Below are positions 7,629 through 16,773 of a stretch of 64,000 bases of DNA, in pieces. Origin of the DNA: Goodfellowiella coeruleoviolacea (lineage in GTDB: Bacteria > Actinomycetota > Actinomycetes > Mycobacteriales > Pseudonocardiaceae); contig NZ_JAMTCK010000020.1 of the NCBI RefSeq assembly GCF_024171785.1, forward strand, positions 62,001-126,000. Direction: 5' to 3'. The notes under the pieces are model-generated. The model was not told the DNA's origin. It worked only from the letters and a program-made list of their open reading frames with translations, and did not search any database. The position numbers and the translations under genes were made by a program. Positions within the stretch are counted from its first letter, which is position 1; every line of letters starts with the position of its first letter.

Positions 7629-8672
7629 TCAGCCGAGCGGGGCGCCGTCGCTGTCGCCGCTGACCAGTTCCATCGGCCAGACCTCCTGGGTGAGCGGACC
7701 GGCCGAGCCGGCGCGGGCCATCTCGGCCAGCACCAGGTGGCCGAGGCGGCGGCCGTAGTTGGTCAGCGACACCCGGAAGCAGGTCAGGCTCGGGGTGAGC
7801 AGGTCCAGCACGGGGTTCTCCCGGAAGCCGATGACGGCCAGGTCGCGGCCGGGGGTCAGGCCGGCGTCGGCGAGGGCGCGGTAGAGGCCGATCGCGAGGG
7901 TTTCCTGCTCCAGGATCACGGCGGTGGGCCGGTGCGGGGCGGCCAGCAGCCGCGCCGCCAGGTGGTAGCCGCCCTGGCGGGTGTCGGGCACGCGGATCAC
8001 CAGCTCGGGGTCGTAGCCGATGCCGTGCCGCTCCAGCGACGCCCGGTAGCTGTCCAGGAACAGGAAGGTGTTGTTGACGGTGCGGTCGGTGGTGCCCAGG
8101 GCGATGCGCCGGTGGCCGAGGCCGACCAGCCGGTCCACGGACTGCGCGGCCACGCCCTCGAAGTCCAGGTCCAGCCAGGAGTAGCCGCCCGCCTCGGTGC
8201 GGCCGAGGCCGACGAACGGCACCTTCTTCTCGATCAGGTAGTCGATCCGCCGGTCCACCCGCTGGGTGTCGGCCAGCACGATGGCGTCGGCCAGGTGCCG
8301 GTCCACGGCCTTGAACAGGAACTCGTCCGGCTGCTCGGCGGACCCGCAGGGCAGGATCACCAGGTTCAGCCCGCGCGGGGAGAGCACCTCCTGGAGTCCG
8401 TCGCTGACGTTGAGGAAGAACGTCTCACCGGACTCGGTGCGGGCGGTGTGCGTGGGCATGACCAGCGCGACCGTGTCGGTGGTGCCCTGGCGGAGGCTGC
8501 GGCCGGACTGGTTGGGGGTGTAGCCCAGCCGCTCGGCCGTCTCCCGGACCAGGCGCTGGGTCTCCGGGCTGACGTCCGGTCGCGCGTTCATCGCCCTGGA
8601 GACCGTGCTGATCGACATGCCGAGTTCCCTGGCGAGGTCGCGGATGCCGACCGCCTGCCTTCTCACCACCAC
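7629..8672 (-). CDS. LacI-family transcriptional repressor of the sugar-acid operon
   Basis: 347 residues. The helix-turn-helix GIRDLARELGMSISTVSRAMNARPDVSPETQ (N-terminal 40 residues, key STVSRAMN) is followed by the hinge segment (RLGYTPNQSGRSLRQG) and a periplasmic-binding-protein-like effector domain from VALVMP onward. It is divergent from the transporter and rhamnonate-dehydratase-like genes, and a perfect LacI-type operator lies between the two starts, so it very likely represses both itself and the catabolic genes until a sugar acid or its derivative binds. Start GTG with an AAGGGA ribosome site 5-10 bases before. Confidence 0.9.
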   Translation of the reverse strand: MVVRRQAVGIRDLARELGMSISTVSRAMNARPDVSPETQRLVRETAERLGYTPNQSGRSLRQGTTDTVALVMPTHTARTESGETFFLNVSDGLQEVLSPRGLNLVILPCGSAEQPDEFLFKAVDRHLADAIVLADTQRVDRRIDYLIEKKVPFVGLGRTEAGGYSWLDLDFEGVAAQSVDRLVGLGHRRIALGTTDRTVNNTFLFLDSYRASLERHGIGYDPELVIRVPDTRQGGYHLAARLLAAPHRPTAVILEQETLAIGLYRALADAGLTPGRDLAVIGFRENPVLDLLTPSLTCFRVSLTNYGRRLGHLVLAEMARAGSAGPLTQEVWPMELVSGDSDGAPLG

Positions 8673-8726
8673 GTCCCTTCGATCGGGGTCGAAATCCTAG
8701 CCGACCTCGGCACGACCCTTGTTTTT

Positions 8727-8742
8727 CCGGAAACGTTTCCGG
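8727..8742. promoter_or_regulatory. LacI-family operator
   Basis: Perfect 16-bp palindrome CCGGAAACGTTTCCGG with the central CG and GAAAC/GTTTC half sites typical of LacI/GalR operators. It sits 54 bases before the LacI gene start and 34 bases before the MFS gene start. Confidence 0.85.
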
Positions 8743-8776
8743 TAGCGTGCCCGGAACGTTCCACTGTGGAGGATCA

Positions 8777-10099
8777 ATGACGATCGAGGACCGGGTGGTC
8801 AGGAAGCTGACCGTGCGGCTGCTGCCCATACTCATCTTCGGCTACTTCATCGCGATCCTGGATCGCGCCAACGTCGGCGTGGCCGCGTTGACGATGAACG
8901 CCGACATCGGTCTCAGCGCCGCCGCCTTCGGCCTGGCCGCCGGGATCTTCTTCGTGCCCTACGTGATCCTGGAGGTGCCGTCCAACCTGGCGCTGGCCCG
9001 GTTCGGCGCGCGGTTCTGGATCGCCCGGATCATGTTCACCTGGGGCGTCATCTCCGGCCTGCACGCGATCATCTGGAACGCCGAGAGCCTCTACGTGCTG
9101 CGCGCGCTGCTCGGCGCGGCCGAGGCCGGCTTCTTCCCCGGCGTCATCCTGTACCTGACCACCTGGTTCCCGGCCGCCTACCGGGGCCGGATCATCGCCA
9201 TGTTCACCACCGGCATCCCGATCGCGCTGGTCATCGGCACGCCGATCTCCGGGCTGATCCTGACCATGGACGACTGGCTGGGGCTGCACGGCTGGCAGTG
9301 GGTGTACCTGATCGAGGCGCTGCCCGCGGTGGTGCTGGCGGTGGCCATCCCGTTCCTGCTGCCCAGCAAGCCGGAGGGCGCCACGTTCCTCACCGAGCAG
9401 GAGCGGGACTGGCTGGTCGGCACGCTGGCCGCGGAGCGCGCCGCGCGCGACGCGCAGGCCGGCGCCGGCGGGCACTCGGTGCTCAAAGCGCTGCTCAGCC
9501 CCCGGGTGCTGCTGTTCTGCGTGGCCTACTACGGCCTGACCAACCTCAACGGCGCGGTCTCGACCTTCCTGCCGCAGATCCTGCAGCCGTTCGGGCTGGG
9601 CAACACCGCGACCACGTTCGTCGCGGCCGTGCCCTACGCGGTGGGCGTGGTCGGCATGATCGTGCTGGGCCGGATCGCCGACCGGCCCGGCCGCCGCTGG
9701 TTCGCCACCTACCTGGCGCTGGCCGTGGCCGTGGTGGGCCTGGTCGGGGCCGGCGCGGTCGACGTGCCCGTGGTCAAGCTGATCGCCCTGTGCGTGGCCG
9801 CGTTCGGCGTGTTCGGCGTGCTGCCGATCTTCTGGGGGCTGCCCACCGCGCTGCTGTCCAGCGCGGCGGCCGCCGGCGGCATCGCCCTGATCAACTCGCT
9901 GGGCAACATCTCCAGCGTGGTCAACCCGGCGGTGATCGGCGCGATCAGGGAGAGCACCGGCGACTTCAACGGCGGCCTGTTCTGGCTGGCCGGCATGGCC
10001 GTGGTGGCCGTCGTCGCGCTCGCCGTGATCTACCGGCTGTGGGGCGGGCGCACCCCGACCCCGTCCGCCACCAGCACCTCGACCGCGGGAGGTCACTGA
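8777..10099 (+). CDS. MFS transporter, anion:cation symporter (sugar-acid) family
   Basis: 440 residues, about 12 membrane spans in two bundles. The N-terminus RLLPILIFGYFIAILDRANVG is the signature of the ACS family (tartrate, galactonate, hexuronate and hydroxyphenylacetate uptake), as are EAGFFPGVILYLTTWFP near residues 115-130 and the long central loop with LTEQERDWL around residue 205. Role: proton-coupled uptake of an organic or sugar acid. The ATG follows GGAGG by 4 bases. The next gene begins 2 bases after the stop, so transporter and dehydratase-like enzyme are one operon controlled by the divergent LacI protein. Confidence 0.9.
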   Translation: MTIEDRVVRKLTVRLLPILIFGYFIAILDRANVGVAALTMNADIGLSAAAFGLAAGIFFVPYVILEVPSNLALARFGARFWIARIMFTWGVISGLHAIIWNAESLYVLRALLGAAEAGFFPGVILYLTTWFPAAYRGRIIAMFTTGIPIALVIGTPISGLILTMDDWLGLHGWQWVYLIEALPAVVLAVAIPFLLPSKPEGATFLTEQERDWLVGTLAAERAARDAQAGAGGHSVLKALLSPRVLLFCVAYYGLTNLNGAVSTFLPQILQPFGLGNTATTFVAAVPYAVGVVGMIVLGRIADRPGRRWFATYLALAVAVVGLVGAGAVDVPVVKLIALCVAAFGVFGVLPIFWGLPTALLSSAAAAGGIALINSLGNISSVVNPAVIGAIRESTGDFNGGLFWLAGMAVVAVVALAVIYRLWGGRTPTPSATSTSTAGGH

Positions 10100-10101
10100 G
10101 C

Positions 10102-11295
10102 ATGCGCATCACCGAGGTCCGGCTCCGCCAGCTGAGCGGTGTCCTGCCCACCCCGGACGGGGACCTGTGGGAGGAACGCCTGGTCCGGCCGATCGACGTC
10201 TACCCGGAGTACCGCGACCGCGACGACCACGAGGGTGGGACGCAGACCGCGGCCGGCTTCCACATCCAGACCCACTTCGTGGAGATCGAGACCGACGAGG
10301 GGCTGGTCGGGCGGGCCGGCCCGGTGCCGGAGCAGGTGGCCTTCATCGTGGCCAGGAGCCTGCGGGAGCTGCTGGTCGGCCGGGACCCGATCGCGGGCGA
10401 GCGGCTGTGGGACCAGATGCACCGGCGCATGGTGCACGGCCGCCAGGGTGACGCCATGCTCGCGATCAGCGCGGTGGACTGCGCCCTGTGGGACCTGCGC
10501 GGGCGCTGGCTGGGCCAGCCGGTGTACCGGCTGCTCGGCGGGCCGACCCGGGAGGCGGTGCCCGCGTACGCGTCCATGCTGGGCTTCTCCGTGCAGGACC
10601 CGGAGCGGGTGCGGGCGCGCGCGATCGAGTACAAGCGACTCGGCTACCCGGCGCAGAAGTGGTTCTTCCGGCACGGGCCGGCCAGCGGCGCGGCCGGGCT
10701 GCGCAAGAACGTCGAGCTGGTGCGGACCGTGCGCGAGGCCGTGGGCGAGGACTACGACATCATGTTCGACTGCTGGCAGTCCATGGACGTCGGCTACGTC
10801 ACCGACCTCGCCGCGCGGATCGCCGAGTACCGGCCCCGGTGGCTGGAGGAGGTCGCCATGCCCGACCGGGTGGACAGCTACCGGCGGCTGCGCGACCGCC
10901 TGGACATCCCGCTGGCCGGCGCGGAACACGAGTACACCCGCTGGGGGTTCAAGCGGTTCGTGGACGCGGGCGCGCTGGACGTGCTCCAGCCGGACATCTA
11001 CTGGTGCGGCGGCCTGTCCGAGACGCTCAAGATCGCCGCCTACGCCAGCGTGCACGACCTGGTGACCATCCCGCACGGCCACTCGGCCGCGGCCACCCTG
11101 CACTTCTCGCTGACCCAGTCGCCGATGTCCACGCCGCTGCAGGAGCACCTGGTCAAGTGGAACGCGGTGCACCAGCACTTCCTGCGCCACCCGGTGCACC
11201 CGGTGGACGGCCTGCTGGTGCCCAACGACGAGCCGGGGCTGGGCATGGACCTGGACGAGAGCAGGATCGAGACGCAGCGGATCGTCTTCTCCTGA
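10102..11295 (+). CDS. Enolase-superfamily sugar-acid dehydratase, L-rhamnonate dehydratase-like
   Basis: 397 residues, mandelate racemase/enolase superfamily. The N-terminal capping domain has the LWEERLVRPIDVYPEY loop. The barrel carries the metal ligands in the expected order: D in FDCWQ (about residue 225), E in WLEEV (about 250) and E in AGAEHEY (about 275). The general acid/base histidine is in IPHGHS (about 325), preceded by QPDIYWCGG. The KWFFRHGP...G..KN...VR segment and the DCW and QPD..WCGG motifs are those of the rhamnonate dehydratase subgroup. It would convert a sugar acid to its 2-keto-3-deoxy form. Exact substrate (L-rhamnonate, L-lyxonate or similar) is not certain. Confidence 0.8.
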   Translation: MRITEVRLRQLSGVLPTPDGDLWEERLVRPIDVYPEYRDRDDHEGGTQTAAGFHIQTHFVEIETDEGLVGRAGPVPEQVAFIVARSLRELLVGRDPIAGERLWDQMHRRMVHGRQGDAMLAISAVDCALWDLRGRWLGQPVYRLLGGPTREAVPAYASMLGFSVQDPERVRARAIEYKRLGYPAQKWFFRHGPASGAAGLRKNVELVRTVREAVGEDYDIMFDCWQSMDVGYVTDLAARIAEYRPRWLEEVAMPDRVDSYRRLRDRLDIPLAGAEHEYTRWGFKRFVDAGALDVLQPDIYWCGGLSETLKIAAYASVHDLVTIPHGHSAAATLHFSLTQSPMSTPLQEHLVKWNAVHQHFLRHPVHPVDGLLVPNDEPGLGMDLDESRIETQRIVFS

Positions 11296-11725
11296 TCCGC
11301 CCCGGGCGCCGGCGCCCGCGACCCGGCGCCCCGTGCCGGGCTGACCCGACCCGTTCGGCGCCCGGCCAGCGCGCGTTCTGATCGCGCTGGTTGCCACCCC
11401 CATCGCAACCAGCGCGATCACTTCCCCACCCCCCGGGAGCGGACCGCGTCCCCCCGGCCCCGGTTGTGCTGTGGGCCCAGGATGGACCGCACCGCGCACA
11501 GATCCCGCACAAGAACTGATCGTCTTCGCGCCCCGGGCCGACGCGTGCCGGCCCGGGCGGGGAACACGCAGGTGGGCGCGGGATTGTGGCACCGGGTGCG
11601 CACAGATGTCGCACAGCTTCCGCCCACAGGATGCGCCGAGTGGCGCTAGAACCGGGCCGGCCGGGTCGGCCAGGATGGCGGCGACGGCACCTGGCGCGGC
11701 ACTGGATCTGGTGGGGAGCGCGGTC
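11296..11725. other. Intergenic region with one terminator
   Basis: 430 bases between the dehydratase and the SARP gene. It contains the hairpin at 11379-11420. An open frame runs through the right part in phase with the SARP gene, but it lacks family similarity and a ribosome site, so the region is probably the SARP promoter and leader. Confidence 0.5.
11379..11420 (+). terminator. Intrinsic terminator of the sugar-acid operon
   Basis: Perfect 16-bp stem (TGATCGCGCTGGTTGC with its complement) around a 10-base loop, about 85 bases after the dehydratase stop. There is no T-run, as is common in high-GC actinobacteria. Confidence 0.8.
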
Positions 11726-14521
11726 ATGGAGTTCCGGCTCCTGGGGCCGCTGGAGGTGCGTCGGGCCGGCGAGCTGGTGCCGCTGGGTGGGCGCCGACAG
11801 CGGGCGGTGCTCGCGGCCCTGCTGCTGCGCGCCAACACCACGGCCAGCACCGGCTACCTCGCCTCGGCCGTGTGGGAGACCCCGCCGGTGGCCCCCGAGT
11901 CGAACCTGCGCACCTTCGTGGCCGGGCTGCGGCGCCGGCTGCGCGACGAGGGCGCGGCCCCGGTCCGCCTGCTCACCCGGCCCGGCGGCTACCTGCTGGT
12001 GGTGCACCCGGGCGAACTCGACCTGGACACCTTCCAGGACCTGGCCGGCCAGGGCGAGCGCGCGCTGCGCCACGGCGACCACGCGACCGCGGCGGACCGC
12101 CTGGACCGGGCGCTGCGGCTGTGGCGGGGCACGCCGCTGGCGGAGCTGTCACCCACCTCGCTGTTGCAGGCCGAGGTGACGCGGCTGGAGGAACTGCGGC
12201 TGGGCATCGCCGAGCAGCACGCGCGGGCGCACACCGAACTCGGTCGGCCCGAGGCGGTCATCGGCGGGCTGCGGGCGCTGCTGGCCGAGCACCCGCTGCG
12301 CGAGGAACTGTGGGCGCGGCTGATGCTCGCGCTGCACCGCGCCGGCCGGCAGGCCGACGCGCTGGAGGTGTTCGGCCAGGCCCGGCGCCACCTGATCGAG
12401 CAGGCCGGGATCGAGCCGGGCCCCCGGCTGCGGCAGGTGCAGCGGGAGATCCTGGCCGGTGCGCCGGAACCCGCCCCCGAACCGTCCACTGTGGACGACG
12501 AGGTGGCCGCGTGGCAGCAGCTGCCCATGGACATCAGCGAGTTCACCGGCCGGCGGGCCGAGCTGCGCCGGCTGCGCGCGCTGGTGGACGAGGCGTGCGC
12601 GGGCCGGCCGGGGGCGGTCGCGGTGGTGGTGGTCGAGGGCATGGCCGGGGTGGGCAAGACCCGGCTGGCCGTGCACGCCGCCCACCAGTTCGTCCACGAA
12701 GGACGGTTCGCCGACGTGCAGCTGTGGGCCGACCTGCGCGGCTTCGACCCGCAGCACCCGCCGGCCGGGGCGGCCACCGTGCTGGAGGGCTTCCTGCGGC
12801 TGCTCGGCGTGCCCGGGGAGCGGATCCCGCAGGGCCTGGAGCCGAGGGCCGCGCTCTACCGGGACCGGCTGGCCGGCCGCGACGCGCTGATCCTGCTGGA
12901 CAACGCGGCCAGCGAGGAACAGGTGCGGCCGCTGCTGCCGGGCGCGGCCGAGCACGCCCTGGTGCTGGTCACCAGCCGGCGCAGCCTGGCCGGCCTGGAC
13001 GGCGCGCGCTGCCTGCCGCTGGACGTGTTCGCGCCGGACGAGTCCGTGGTGCTGCTGGCGCAGCTCACCCAGGACCACCGGGTGGCCGCCGCGCCCCACG
13101 CGGCCCGGCGGGTGGCCGAGCTGTGCGGGCACCTGCCCATCGCGGTCTCCCTGGCCGCCCGGCGGCTGCGCAGCCGGCCCGCGTGGAGCGTGACCGACCT
13201 GGTGGACCGCCTGGAACACGGCGAGAACCGGCTGGACGACCTGGCCCCACCGCGCACCCGCGGCCTGCCCGCCGTGTTCGACCTGTCCTACCGGGCGCTG
13301 CCGCCCCGCCAGCAGCGGACGTTCCGGCTGCTCGGCCTGCACCCGGGCGAGGACTTCACCGCCGAGTCCACCTCGGCGCTGGTCGGCACCACCCCGCAGC
13401 ACGCCGACCTGCTGCTGGAGGCCCTGCTCGACGAGCACGTGCTGCACCAGGCCACGGCCGGCCGCTACCGCTTCCACGACCTGATGCGCTCCTACGCACG
13501 CGAGCGCGCACGGCTGGACGAGGACCCGGCCGACCGGCGGGCCAGCGTGCACCGGCTGCTCACCTGGTACCTGCACGCCGCCGAGGCCGCCCGCGCCGTG
13601 CTCGACCCGCAGCGCACCCGGATCATCTCGCTGCACCCGCTGCCCGCCGGCTGCGTGCTGCCCGGGTTCGCCGACCACGCCGCCGCCCTGCGCTGGTTCG
13701 AGGCCAACCGGGCCGCCCTGCTGGCCGCGGTCCGCGCCGCGGCCGAGCACGACCTGCTCCCGGTGGCCTGGCAGCTGCCGTGGGTGCTGCTCAGCTTCTA
13801 CTACCGGCGCAGCCACTGGGACGACTGGCTCACCACGCACCGCGTCGCCCTGGACGCGGCCCGCGCGCTGGGCGACCGCCGCGCCGAGGGCATCACCTGG
13901 CGCAACCTCGGCGTGGCCCACAGCGACCTGCGCCAGTTCGACACCGCCATCGACTGCCACCGGCGCGCCGAGGCCCTGCTGGCCGAGGTCGGCGACCGGC
14001 ACGGCCAGGCGTGGAACCTGAACAACGTCGGCGTGGTGTACGTGGACGTGCACCGGCTGGCCGAGGCGGCCGACTGCTTCTCCCGCGCGCTGCCCATGTT
14101 CCAGGAGACCGGGGACCAGCAGGGTGAGGCGATCTGCCTGAACAACCTGGGTGACACCCACCGGCTGCTTGGCGAGCCCGACCGGGCCACCGACTGCCTG
14201 GAGCGCGCGCTGGCCCTGCAACGGCGGCGCGACGACCAGAGCGGGTTGCGCTACACCCTGAGCACCCTCGGCGACGTGCACCACGACACCGGCCGCCACC
14301 AGCAGGCCCTGTCCTGCTACCGGCAGGCCCTGGCGATCAGCCAGGCCCTGGGCGACCAGCGGACCACGGCCAGGGCGCTGGCCCAGGTGGCCGCGACCCT
14401 GCACGCCATCGGCGACACCGCCGCCGCGCGCGAGCACTGGCGGCGCGCCCTGGCCATCTTCGACGAGCTGGGCGACCGCGACGCCGACGAGATCCGCGCG
14501 CGGCTGGCGGCGCTGGACTGA
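11726..14521 (+). CDS. AfsR/SARP-family regulator with NB-ARC and TPR domains
   Basis: 931 residues. Residues 1-90 form the OmpR-type winged helix (MEFRLLGPLEV, RQRAVLAALLL, LLTRPGGYLL), and about 95-245 the bacterial transcriptional activation domain (LDTFQDLAGQG, EELWARLMLALHRAGRQADAL). NB-ARC follows with Walker A GMAGVGKT near residue 305, Walker B ALILLDN near 390, and LPIAVSLAARRL near 470. From about residue 700 there are tetratricopeptide repeats (NLGVAHSDL, NNVGVVYVDV, NNLGDTHRLL). Such large SARPs activate secondary-metabolite or sugar genes, but no biosynthetic cluster is in the window. ATG with GGGGAG 8 bases upstream. The stop codon starts a degenerate CTGARCCGS repeat. Confidence 0.9.
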   Translation: MEFRLLGPLEVRRAGELVPLGGRRQRAVLAALLLRANTTASTGYLASAVWETPPVAPESNLRTFVAGLRRRLRDEGAAPVRLLTRPGGYLLVVHPGELDLDTFQDLAGQGERALRHGDHATAADRLDRALRLWRGTPLAELSPTSLLQAEVTRLEELRLGIAEQHARAHTELGRPEAVIGGLRALLAEHPLREELWARLMLALHRAGRQADALEVFGQARRHLIEQAGIEPGPRLRQVQREILAGAPEPAPEPSTVDDEVAAWQQLPMDISEFTGRRAELRRLRALVDEACAGRPGAVAVVVVEGMAGVGKTRLAVHAAHQFVHEGRFADVQLWADLRGFDPQHPPAGAATVLEGFLRLLGVPGERIPQGLEPRAALYRDRLAGRDALILLDNAASEEQVRPLLPGAAEHALVLVTSRRSLAGLDGARCLPLDVFAPDESVVLLAQLTQDHRVAAAPHAARRVAELCGHLPIAVSLAARRLRSRPAWSVTDLVDRLEHGENRLDDLAPPRTRGLPAVFDLSYRALPPRQQRTFRLLGLHPGEDFTAESTSALVGTTPQHADLLLEALLDEHVLHQATAGRYRFHDLMRSYARERARLDEDPADRRASVHRLLTWYLHAAEAARAVLDPQRTRIISLHPLPAGCVLPGFADHAAALRWFEANRAALLAAVRAAAEHDLLPVAWQLPWVLLSFYYRRSHWDDWLTTHRVALDAARALGDRRAEGITWRNLGVAHSDLRQFDTAIDCHRRAEALLAEVGDRHGQAWNLNNVGVVYVDVHRLAEAADCFSRALPMFQETGDQQGEAICLNNLGDTHRLLGEPDRATDCLERALALQRRRDDQSGLRYTLSTLGDVHHDTGRHQQALSCYRQALAISQALGDQRTTARALAQVAATLHAIGDTAAAREHWRRALAIFDELGDRDADEIRARLAALD

Positions 14522-14612
14522 ACCGGGACTGGCTGAACCGGGGCTGCTGAGCCGGGGCGCGCTGAGCCGGGGGCCGAACCGCGGGGCGGCTGAACCGCGG
14601 GAGCTGAACCGC
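14518..14612. repeat. Degenerate tandem nonamers at the SARP stop codon
   Basis: Seven spaced copies of CTGARCCGS, starting with the SARP stop codon itself (ctgaaccgg, ctgaaccgg, ctgagccgg, ctgagccgg, ccgaaccgc, ctgaaccgc, ctgaaccgc). Spacers are 3-7 bases. Most copies carry a TGA. Confidence 0.85.
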
Positions 14613-14733
14613 GCACCCGGTTCCGGTGCGGGCGCTCCCCCACGGGGGTGGCGGACTCCGCCCCGGTGGTACCCGGGCCCGGCCCAGGGGTAGCCGCAGG
14701 AGGACAACCGCCAACCGCAGCAGAGGAGGTCCC

Positions 14734-15666
14734 ATGGCACCGCCAGCACCCACGACCGGCAGCCGGTCCGCCGTCTTCGTCGGCGGACCGGTCTACCCCA
14801 CCAACCCGAACGCCGGGCAGGTGGTCGCGGACCTGCGGGGGTCGGGGTTCACCACCGTCATCCTCTGGAGCATCCACGTCTGGTGCGACCAGACCGACGA
14901 GCAGAACCCCAACAACGGCGACCTGTACTACAACGGCGAGCTGATCGTCCACAATGGAGAGTACGTCGGCGACCCCGCGTGGCCGGATCTGGTGGGACAG
15001 CTCAAGACCGGGGACGGCACGTCGGTCAACCGCGTGGAGGTCTCGGTCGGCTCGGGCGGTGTCTCCGACTGGAACAACATCGCGTACCTGATCAACGCGC
15101 AGGGCACCGGGAGCACGAGCGTCCTGTACCGCAACTTCCAGGCCCTGCTCGCGGCGACCGGGGCGGACGCGGTCGACAGCGACAACGAGGACTACTACGA
15201 CGTGGACTCGGGCGTGGCCTTCATGCGGATGACCCAGGACCTCGGATACCCCAACTCCACCTTCGTGCCCTTCGACAACCAGGACTACTGGGCGGCGCTG
15301 AAGGCGTCGCTCGGTTCGTTCGTGGACCGCACCTACGTGCAGTGCTACGCCGGCGGTGACATCAACGCCAGCGCCGAAGCGCTGATCGAGTGGTCGAACC
15401 AGCTGGACGGCATGTCCGTCGACCCCGGCCTGTGGTGCAGGCACACCGAGGAGACCGGCGACACGTGCGCCTCGGGTGACTCGCCCACCGACGTGCACGA
15501 CACGCTGAGCGGCTGGATCAGCGAGTCCGCCCCGCTCTCCGGCGGCTTCATCTGGCTCTACGACGACATCGCGAAGTGCGCGCAGCAGACCGGCTGCACC
15601 GCCGCGAACTACGCGCAGGCGATCAACCAGGCCACCGGGGTGAGGATCCCGGTCACCACCAGGTGA
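14734..15666 (+). CDS. Putative GH18-fold (chitinase-like) protein without signal peptide
   Basis: 310 residues. The early strands (AVFVGGPVYPTNPNAGQV, FTTVILWSIHVWC) and the segment DAVDSDNEDYYD near residue 148 match the GH18 catalytic motif DxxDxDxE exactly (D-A-V-D-S-D-N-E), with the last E as the expected proton donor. VDRTYVQCYAGG near 210 and GGFIWLYDDI near 275 fit later strands of a TIM barrel that ends in the usual Trp strand. No signal peptide is visible, so it is cytosolic, exported in another way, or the start is further upstream. The chosen ATG follows GAGGAGGT by 3 bases, the best ribosome site nearby. Substrate unknown. Confidence 0.65.
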   Translation: MAPPAPTTGSRSAVFVGGPVYPTNPNAGQVVADLRGSGFTTVILWSIHVWCDQTDEQNPNNGDLYYNGELIVHNGEYVGDPAWPDLVGQLKTGDGTSVNRVEVSVGSGGVSDWNNIAYLINAQGTGSTSVLYRNFQALLAATGADAVDSDNEDYYDVDSGVAFMRMTQDLGYPNSTFVPFDNQDYWAALKASLGSFVDRTYVQCYAGGDINASAEALIEWSNQLDGMSVDPGLWCRHTEETGDTCASGDSPTDVHDTLSGWISESAPLSGGFIWLYDDIAKCAQQTGCTAANYAQAINQATGVRIPVTTR

Positions 15667-15677
15667 GGGCCGGCCCG

Positions 15678-15720
15678 CCCGTCACCCCCGGGCCCGTCAC
15701 CCCCGGGCCCGTCACCCGCG
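15678..15720. repeat. Tandem repeat, three copies of about 15 bp at the TetR stop codon
   Basis: Three copies of CCCGTCACCCCCGGG, the last diverged. The third copy contains the stop codon of the TetR gene, so on the minus strand each unit carries a TGA. Confidence 0.9.
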
Positions 15721-16668
15721 TGCCCGGCGCTGCCGGTAGGCGCGCTGCTGGCAGCCGCGGGAGCAGTAGGACCGGGGCCGGCCGCGCCCGGGTTCGGCGA
15801 TGGCCGCCCCGCAGACGAGGCACCGCGCGACCCGATTTCCATCACGAATTTCGTCACGCCCGTCGGGGTGGGCGGTCCCCTCGGGGTGGGTGGTTCCCCC
15901 GGTGCGGGCGGTGATCAGCAGTTCGATGCCGTCGAGCACGCGGGCCAGACCGAACTCGAACGCGTCCACCGGCCGGTCGTGCCCGCCGGCCACCCACAGC
16001 CGACGCAGCACCGGGTAGTCGTCGAGGCGCTCCCACAGCGAGTCCCGCTCGCCCCACCACTGCTCGTGGCTCTCCCCGGTGCGCTGTTCGGCCTCGGCCC
16101 GCTCCGCCTCCTGCCTGGCGTTGACCTGCACGAAGCCACCGACCAGGTCGACCACGGCGAGCACCTCGGCCGGCGGAAGGCCGGTGCGCTCGGCCACCGC
16201 CAGGGCGCGCTCGTAGTCGGCCATGATGTGGGGGCCGGGCAGGTTCCGGCTGCCCACGCTGTCCACCAGCCACCGGTGCCGCCGGTGCAGCGCGCGGTGC
16301 TCGCGCGCCCACGCGGCCAGCCCCGCCCGCCAGTCGACCTCCGCCGCTCCCCCGGCCGCCGCCGCTCCCCCGGCCGCGGCTGACTCTGCCTTGGCGGACG
16401 GGCCGACCTCGGCGAACACCGCCTCGCGCATCAGCTCGACCAGTTCGGCCCGGCCGGGCACGTGCCGGTACAGCGACATGGTGGTGTAGCCGAGCCGCTC
16501 GGCGATGCGGCGCATGGACAGCGCGGCCAGGCCGTCGGCGTCGGCGAGTTCGACCGCGGTCGCCACGATCCGCGCCAGGGTCAGCCGGGGGTTGCCGCGC
16601 CGGCCGTCGTCCCAGAGCAGCTCGACCGCCCGCTCCGGATCGACCGGCCGGTCCTCGTCCGTCGCCAC
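15712..16668 (-). CDS. TetR-family regulator with C-terminal zinc-knuckle tail
   Basis: 318 residues. The TetR helix-turn-helix is RIVATAVELADADGLAALSMRRIAERLGYTTMSLYRHV (residues 30-67, key LYRHV). The effector domain is TetR_C-like (WREHR region, GGFVQVNARQEAE). The last 40 residues are unusual for TetR: CLVCGAAI, then SYCSRGCQQRAYRQRRA, four cysteines in a zinc-ribbon arrangement with a basic end, as in short actinobacterial zinc-finger tails. GTG start with GGGAGGGAG 6 bases upstream. Divergent from the beta-helix gene with a dyad operator between, so it probably controls that gene and itself. Confidence 0.85.
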   Translation of the reverse strand: MATDEDRPVDPERAVELLWDDGRRGNPRLTLARIVATAVELADADGLAALSMRRIAERLGYTTMSLYRHVPGRAELVELMREAVFAEVGPSAKAESAAAGGAAAAGGAAEVDWRAGLAAWAREHRALHRRHRWLVDSVGSRNLPGPHIMADYERALAVAERTGLPPAEVLAVVDLVGGFVQVNARQEAERAEAEQRTGESHEQWWGERDSLWERLDDYPVLRRLWVAGGHDRPVDAFEFGLARVLDGIELLITARTGGTTHPEGTAHPDGRDEIRDGNRVARCLVCGAAIAEPGRGRPRSYCSRGCQQRAYRQRRARG

Positions 16669-16716
16669 CTCGTCTCCCTCCCGTCGCCGCCACGGCTTGC
16701 CAACGATAACCCACTC

Positions 16717-16753
16717 GTGTTTATGCTGTACGCACTGTTTACGGCATAAACAC
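16717..16753. promoter_or_regulatory. TetR operator between the TetR and beta-helix genes
   Basis: Perfect 10-bp inverted repeat GTGTTTATGC ... GCATAAACAC around a 17-base spacer. The right half also forms a smaller dyad, GTTTAcggcaTAAAC. Placed 49-85 bases before the TetR start and 21-57 bases before the beta-helix gene, it can regulate both. Confidence 0.75.
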
Positions 16754-16773
16754 TTTCTGGAGGCCCAGCAGTC

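Noticed and set aside
11471-11725. 85-codon N-terminal extension of the SARP gene
   Set aside because: The extension has no family similarity, contains an arginine/cysteine-rich stretch and no ribosome site; MEFRLLGPLEV with GGGGAG upstream is a canonical SARP start.
14626-14733. 36-codon upstream extension of the GH18-like gene as a signal peptide
   Set aside because: The extension is arginine/glycine-rich without a hydrophobic core, so it is not an export signal.
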